This document shows positions 42,293 through 45,372 of a stretch of 45,372 bases of DNA, in pieces; position 1 is the stretch's first letter; each line of letters opens with the position of its first letter. The position numbers were made by a program, and so were the translations under genes. The notes beneath the pieces were generated by a model, which was given only the letters and a program-made list of their open reading frames with translations, ran no database searches and had not been told where the DNA came from. The DNA comes from JBICIG01 sp043101605 (GTDB lineage Bacteria > Planctomycetota > Phycisphaerae > Phycisphaerales > UBA1924), in NCBI GenBank assembly GCA_043101605.1, contig JBICIG010000055.1:1-45372 (forward strand), in the 5' to 3' direction.

Positions 42293-42354
42293 CACGGCTT
42301 GTCCGGAGGCAAGCCGTGCCTACCGGCCCTCGTGGCACGGGCGTCCCGCCCGTG
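42293..42354. repeat. Two adjacent hairpins of the GTGVPPV-type intergenic repeat
   Basis: CACGGCTTG/CAAGCCGTG (42293-42318, loop 8) and CACGGGCG/CGCCCGTG (42336-42354, loop 3) are perfect stems. The second encodes GTGVPPVA on plus, a peptide seen wherever this repeat is mis-annotated as coding in Planctomycetes and Verrucomicrobia. With the repeat pair before it, it fills the 299-bp gap 42124-42422, which holds no gene. Confidence 0.75.
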
Positions 42355-42422
42355 GCTACCGATCCTTACTCATCAGTCCGTTGCATTCCGATCTGAAGAT
42401 GACCCCTGCATGGTCTCCGCGA

Positions 42423-43013
42423 TCAGCCGTCGTGCTTGGCACGGAGCCTCGCGATGAACTCGCTCGTCGTACCCGGCGGGAGGGTGAACCACTTCCAGCT
42501 TGTCGTGCCGACGAGTTGCCGGGCGATGATGTTGATCTGCCCGACATGGAAGGCGTAATGGTCGAGTTGCCGGGCGATCGCGGCGTGGACGGCATGCGGC
42601 ACGCCGCGGATGGTCACCTGCCTACCGAGGTCGGCGTTGGTCAGCCCGTCGAGCGCCGCGAACGCAGCCGACCAGCCGCTGGACCAGAGGTCCATGACCT
42701 GCGCGCGTTCGGTGGCCCTTTGCTCGGCGGTCATCTCCGCAGGGAACGGCTCGAGTTCGGCATCGCGGTCGCGGGATTCCTTCTCGCCGTCGGTCGTGAG
42801 GAAGTCGACCCAGCGGCTGAGCATGTTGCCGCCGAGGTGCCGGGTGATCACGGCGACCGAGTTGAGCCCGGGCGCGAGAACCGCGAAGAACTGTTCGTCG
42901 CTGAGCTGCCCGAACGCGTGCTCGGCGAAGGCTCGCTGGCGCTCGAACACGGCCCGCCAGGTCGCGATCATGTCGCCCGCGAGCGCGGATTCGTAGCGGT
43001 GGTCAGACATCAT
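42423..43013 (-). CDS. DinB-superfamily protein (DUF1572)
   Basis: 196 residues, a four-helix bundle. The three metal histidines expected of DinB proteins are visible in VITRHLGGN, and as two in LDHYAFHVGQI. NMLSRWVDFLTTDGEK and TSWKWFTLPPGTTSEF are typical of DUF1572. Role unknown; relatives are thiol-transferase or stress proteins. Two ATGs (43013, 43010) follow CAGGGA; a TTG at 43022 is less likely. Divergent from the GIY-YIG gene with a 30-bp shared, AT-rich promoter gap. Confidence 0.82.
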   Translation of the reverse strand: MMSDHRYESALAGDMIATWRAVFERQRAFAEHAFGQLSDEQFFAVLAPGLNSVAVITRHLGGNMLSRWVDFLTTDGEKESRDRDAELEPFPAEMTAEQRATERAQVMDLWSSGWSAAFAALDGLTNADLGRQVTIRGVPHAVHAAIARQLDHYAFHVGQINIIARQLVGTTSWKWFTLPPGTTSEFIARLRAKHDG

Positions 43014-43043
43014 TCCCTGCAATCAGATACCATAGACTTTACC

Positions 43044-43580
43044 ATGACCCCACAAAGCCCTCTGATCCAAACTGTTGGCCTGTTCTGGAAACGAGGTGAT
43101 GTTTTTTGGGGACAAGGGGGAAGGGGAAATCGCGGCGCCTTACTCGGCAGACCGGCTTCTTCGGTTCGATCTAGGCCAGTTGATTTTCGCCAGCAATCTG
43201 GAATCTATGTTCTCTACTCTGGCTATGACATCGTCTATGCGGGCCAGACCGGATCTGGAAATCAGAAGCTTCTCAGCAGACTCAACGAGCATCGAAAGGA
43301 CGATCTCGCTGAACGATGGGATCGGTTCTCGTGGTTTGGACTCAGACGAGCCATAAACCGAGGAAATGGTCTTTCGGTAGATACAGCGACAAGACCGACA
43401 TCCTCGCGAATAGTCTTGAATCACATTGAAGCAATACTCATACATTCGACCGAGCCGTCACTGAATCGACAGGGGGGACGCTTCGGAAAGAAGGTAACCC
43501 GGTATCTTCAAGTGCGTGACGAACGCCTCGGACCAACTGCCGAAGAAATGGTCCGCGAAATGTGGGAATCGTCCGAATAA
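43044..43580 (+). CDS. GIY-YIG nuclease family protein
   Basis: 178 residues. Catalytic core: G53-I-Y55 in QSGIYVLYSGYDIVYAGQTG with the second triplet as YAG, Arg in LLSRLNEHRKDDLAERWDRFSWFG, Glu129 in LNHIEAILI and Asn in PSLNRQGG. An N-terminal block LFWKRGDVFWGQGG is unique to this standalone subfamily. Base composition is clearly less GC-rich than its neighbours, with codons such as AGA, ATA and TCA, indicating recent transfer. TACCAT at 43028-43033 is a likely -10. Its target is unknown; defence or mobile-element roles are possible. Confidence 0.82.
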   Translation: MTPQSPLIQTVGLFWKRGDVFWGQGGRGNRGALLGRPASSVRSRPVDFRQQSGIYVLYSGYDIVYAGQTGSGNQKLLSRLNEHRKDDLAERWDRFSWFGLRRAINRGNGLSVDTATRPTSSRIVLNHIEAILIHSTEPSLNRQGGRFGKKVTRYLQVRDERLGPTAEEMVREMWESSE

Positions 43581-43582
43581 TT

Positions 43583-44920
43583 TCATGCTATCGGCCGGGA
43601 TTTTGCGAGATAATGCGCCTCCAGCACCCCCCGCCACTCGTCCATCGTTCGGCACGCGATGAACGCGCGGCGGACGGTGTCGGCCTCGGGGTGGTGCTCG
43701 CTGAACCGCACGCCGAATTTTCGCATGCAGCGCGCGGTCATCAGTTCCGGGTTCCGGCTGCGGGCGTTGACGCGGAGGGCGAGCTCGAAGTGGCGCTGCA
43801 GCACGCCCCGCTGCTCGTCGAGCGTCGGTCGCGTCGGTTCTTCGCCGGCCATCATCTGCCGCGCCCGGCGGAAGATCCACGGGTTGCCGATGCACCCGCG
43901 CGCGACGCTCGCGCCGGTCACGCCGGTGTACTCGATCATCCGGAAGATGTCGTCGGCGTTCCAGATATCGCCCGAGCCGAAGACGATGCGGCCGGGGCGC
44001 GCGCGCACGATGTCGCGCAGCAGGTCCCATCGGCTCGGGCCGATGTAGCGCTGCTCGACGGTGCGCCCGTGGACGGTGACCCACGCGCATCCGAGGTCGT
44101 ACGCCGCGTCGTAGATCCGCCAGAAGTTCGCGACCATCTCCGGCGTGTCGTCGAAACTCCGGCGCATCTTCACGGTGACGGGGATCGATTCGGGCAGCGC
44201 ATCGCGCACGGCTCTGAGGATCGCGATCGCGCCGTCGGGCTCGGCGAGCCAGTGCCCGCCCCGCGCCTTCTTGGCGATCTTCTTGACCGGGCAGGCGAGG
44301 TTGATGTCGATGGTGGCGAAGGTGCGGGAGGGAGGGAGTTGGCAGTCGGCGTCCCGCAACGGGCCACCGCCCCAGGATCGTGGTTCGTGCCGTTCGCCTT
44401 GCGGGGCGGTGCCGCCGCTCGGCCGGGCGCGTTTGGCAAAGCCGGGTCGGTCGTCGGTATAGGCCAGATCGCGGTAGTGCTGGTTGGCGCGGGCGCCCTG
44501 CTCGACCATCTTGATCGCCGCCGCGGCCATCTCGGCGGGATCGGAGCCCATGATCTGCCCGACGAGCGGGTGGTCGTCGGCCCCGCCGGGCACATTGTCT
44601 TCGAGGCTTCCGAGGTCGGCCTTGTCGAACCCGCGCCCGCCCCCGAGCAGGGAGCGATCGAGCAGCGCCTCGGTGACGCAGAGCGGGCAACCGTGCTCGC
44701 GCGCGATGATCCGCATCGCCGCGTCGGAGTACCCCGCCAGCCCCGCCTGGAAGAACGGCGCGTCGAAGCCCGGGACGACCTCGGCCAGCCGCGGATCGAC
44801 CGATCCGTCGTGCGCGCAGCGCTCGCCCACCCGCCGCGCCACTTCGCGCGGGTCGATGTGTTCGCCTCCGGGCGCGATTCCGGGGCTGGGTGGGGTCGCG
44901 TTGTTGCCGTCGCACGACAT
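43583..44920 (-). CDS. dus: tRNA-dihydrouridine synthase with an internal insertion
   Basis: 445 residues, FMN enzyme reducing uridines in tRNA. Seen: FFQAGLAGYSDAAMR, GQIMGSDPAEMAAAA, active-site Cys210 in DINLACPVKK, VKMRRSFDD, VTVHGRTVEQRY and FGSGDIWNADDI, of DusB type. Between QGAR and TIDINLACP, where relatives pass straight on, there are ~57 extra residues (145-201) rich in Arg, Pro and Gly. The ATG at 44920 is chosen because TATCCT lies 7 nt before it and a longer form would overlap the divergent lipoprotein. It ends 2 bp from the convergent GIY-YIG gene. Confidence 0.9.
   Translation of the reverse strand: MSCDGNNATPPSPGIAPGGEHIDPREVARRVGERCAHDGSVDPRLAEVVPGFDAPFFQAGLAGYSDAAMRIIAREHGCPLCVTEALLDRSLLGGGRGFDKADLGSLEDNVPGGADDHPLVGQIMGSDPAEMAAAAIKMVEQGARANQHYRDLAYTDDRPGFAKRARPSGGTAPQGERHEPRSWGGGPLRDADCQLPPSRTFATIDINLACPVKKIAKKARGGHWLAEPDGAIAILRAVRDALPESIPVTVKMRRSFDDTPEMVANFWRIYDAAYDLGCAWVTVHGRTVEQRYIGPSRWDLLRDIVRARPGRIVFGSGDIWNADDIFRMIEYTGVTGASVARGCIGNPWIFRRARQMMAGEEPTRPTLDEQRGVLQRHFELALRVNARSRNPELMTARCMRKFGVRFSEHHPEADTVRRAFIACRTMDEWRGVLEAHYLAKSRPIA
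44318..44488 (-). other. Inserted segment in dus with inverted repeat
   Basis: This is the DNA encoding dus residues 145-201. It contains CACCGCCCC at 44365-44373 and GGGGCGGTG at 44403-44411, a 9-bp inverted repeat around 29 nt, as expected if a palindromic element had entered in frame. Confidence 0.45.
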
Positions 44921-44938
44921 TTGAGAGAGGATAGGGGC

Positions 44939-45372
44939 GTGACCGACCACCACCCACGCCGTGCGGCTCGCGCCCGCCTCGCCCTCCCGCTTCTCGGACT
45001 CGGGCTGCTGGCGGGCTGCTCGATCCTCGACACCCGCCCCGCGCCCGACATCACCTACGCCCGCGGCTACCCGGCCCAGCTCCGCCAGGGCGAGACGCTG
45101 GACATCCAGGTCGTCCGCGACGGCACCAAGATCCGCATCACCAACACCTCTGCGACCGCCCTCGGGCCCGGCACCCTGTGGGTCAACCGCTGGTACAGCC
45201 GACCGATCGACGGGCTCGGCGTCGGCGAGGCCGTCACCCTCCCGCTCGGGGAGTTCCGCGATGAGTTCGGCGAGGCGTTCCGGGCCGGCGGGTTCTTCGC
45301 GTCCGAGGACGCCGACATCGTCGTCCTCACCCAGTATGAGACCACCCCGCCGCCGACGACCACGAGCCCGTA
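44939..45372 (+). CDS. Putative lipoprotein, cut by window end
   Basis: GTG start; 144 codons are visible with no stop. Basic N-terminus, hydrophobic LALPLLGLGLLAGC with lipobox Cys27, then a small beta-rich domain (GETLDIQVVRDGTKIRITNTSATALGPGTLWVNRWY) and a Pro/Thr-rich stretch TTPPPTTTSP at the edge. GAGAGAGGA lies about 9 nt before the GTG. Divergent from dus with an 18-bp gap. Function unknown. Confidence 0.7.
   Translation, partial: MTDHHPRRAARARLALPLLGLGLLAGCSILDTRPAPDITYARGYPAQLRQGETLDIQVVRDGTKIRITNTSATALGPGTLWVNRWYSRPIDGLGVGEAVTLPLGEFRDEFGEAFRAGGFFASEDADIVVLTQYETTPPPTTTSP

Noticed and set aside
42178..42396. Small plus-strand gene containing GTGVPPVAT
   Set aside because: It is the translation of a widespread palindromic intergenic repeat, with no ribosome site or conserved start.

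Overview
The window is a very GC-rich, gene-dense bacterial segment that looks like chromosome of a planctomycete, probably of the class Phycisphaerae. Reasons: a secreted protein ending in the CPADLTG...DGEDFFFYLDLF tail typical of that group, a GxxExxY gene, dispersed ACGGAGG and GTGVPPV-type intergenic repeats common in Planctomycetes/Verrucomicrobia, planctomycete-style Gly-rich repeat and short lipoprotein genes, and a core gene set (infA, argS, phoH, pgpH, dus) expected of a chromosome. The taxonomic call is inference from these traits; no 16S gene is present.

Layout. 1-249: an almost perfect fold-back palindrome that mirrors the start of a RidA gene. 171-2520 (+): a RidA-type deaminase and a DUF2156-GNAT fusion. 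2688-9157 (-): a kynurenine catabolic operon, in transcription order 3-hydroxyanthranilate dioxygenase, GxxExxY protein, ACMS decarboxylase, kynureninase, kynurenine monooxygenase, a zinc-ribbon/Gly-repeat protein and kynurenine formamidase. The GxxExxY gene sits inside a roughly 507-bp cassette bounded by 27-bp inverted repeats and looks inserted into the operon. 9298-10296 (+): a lipoprotein.

10360-18253 (-): infA preceded by a tightly coupled operon that I read as an ebo (EDB) cluster: eboD-like cyclase, a small ORF in the eboA slot, TatD-like eboB, TIM-barrel eboE, UbiA-like eboC, AlkP-like eboF, then a family 2 glycosyltransferase. Every junction overlaps, mostly by 4 nt as xTGA. Divergent from it are a xylulokinase and a xylose-isomerase-like gene (18404-21157, +), then a secreted protein with a dockerin-like tail and a clear terminator.

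22223-29917: tRNA-Gln(CTG), a DUF885 peptidase, a perfect parS-like 16-mer (24282-24297), a small basic ORF, a ClpP/NfeD-like secreted protein, a hypothetical protein, and a coupled trio (glycosyltransferase, BshC-like protein, BtuF-like lipoprotein). 30069-41342: argS, two phosphate-porin-like (OprO/P) proteins next to a PhoB/PhoR-like two-component pair, a small lipoprotein, PhoH and a 7TM-HD (PgpH) protein. 41362-45372: a CPBP membrane protein, a repeat-filled gap, a DinB/DUF1572 protein, a lower-GC GIY-YIG nuclease, a tRNA-dihydrouridine synthase with an unusual insertion, and a lipoprotein cut by the window end.

Functional logic: the left third turns kynurenine into 2-aminomuconate-level products; the ebo operon makes or moves an unknown prenyl/cyclised metabolite; the porins and PhoBR suggest phosphate-responsive uptake. 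Several genes without a Shine-Dalgarno sequence have a TAnnnT hexamer 6-8 nt before the start codon, which suggests leaderless transcripts.
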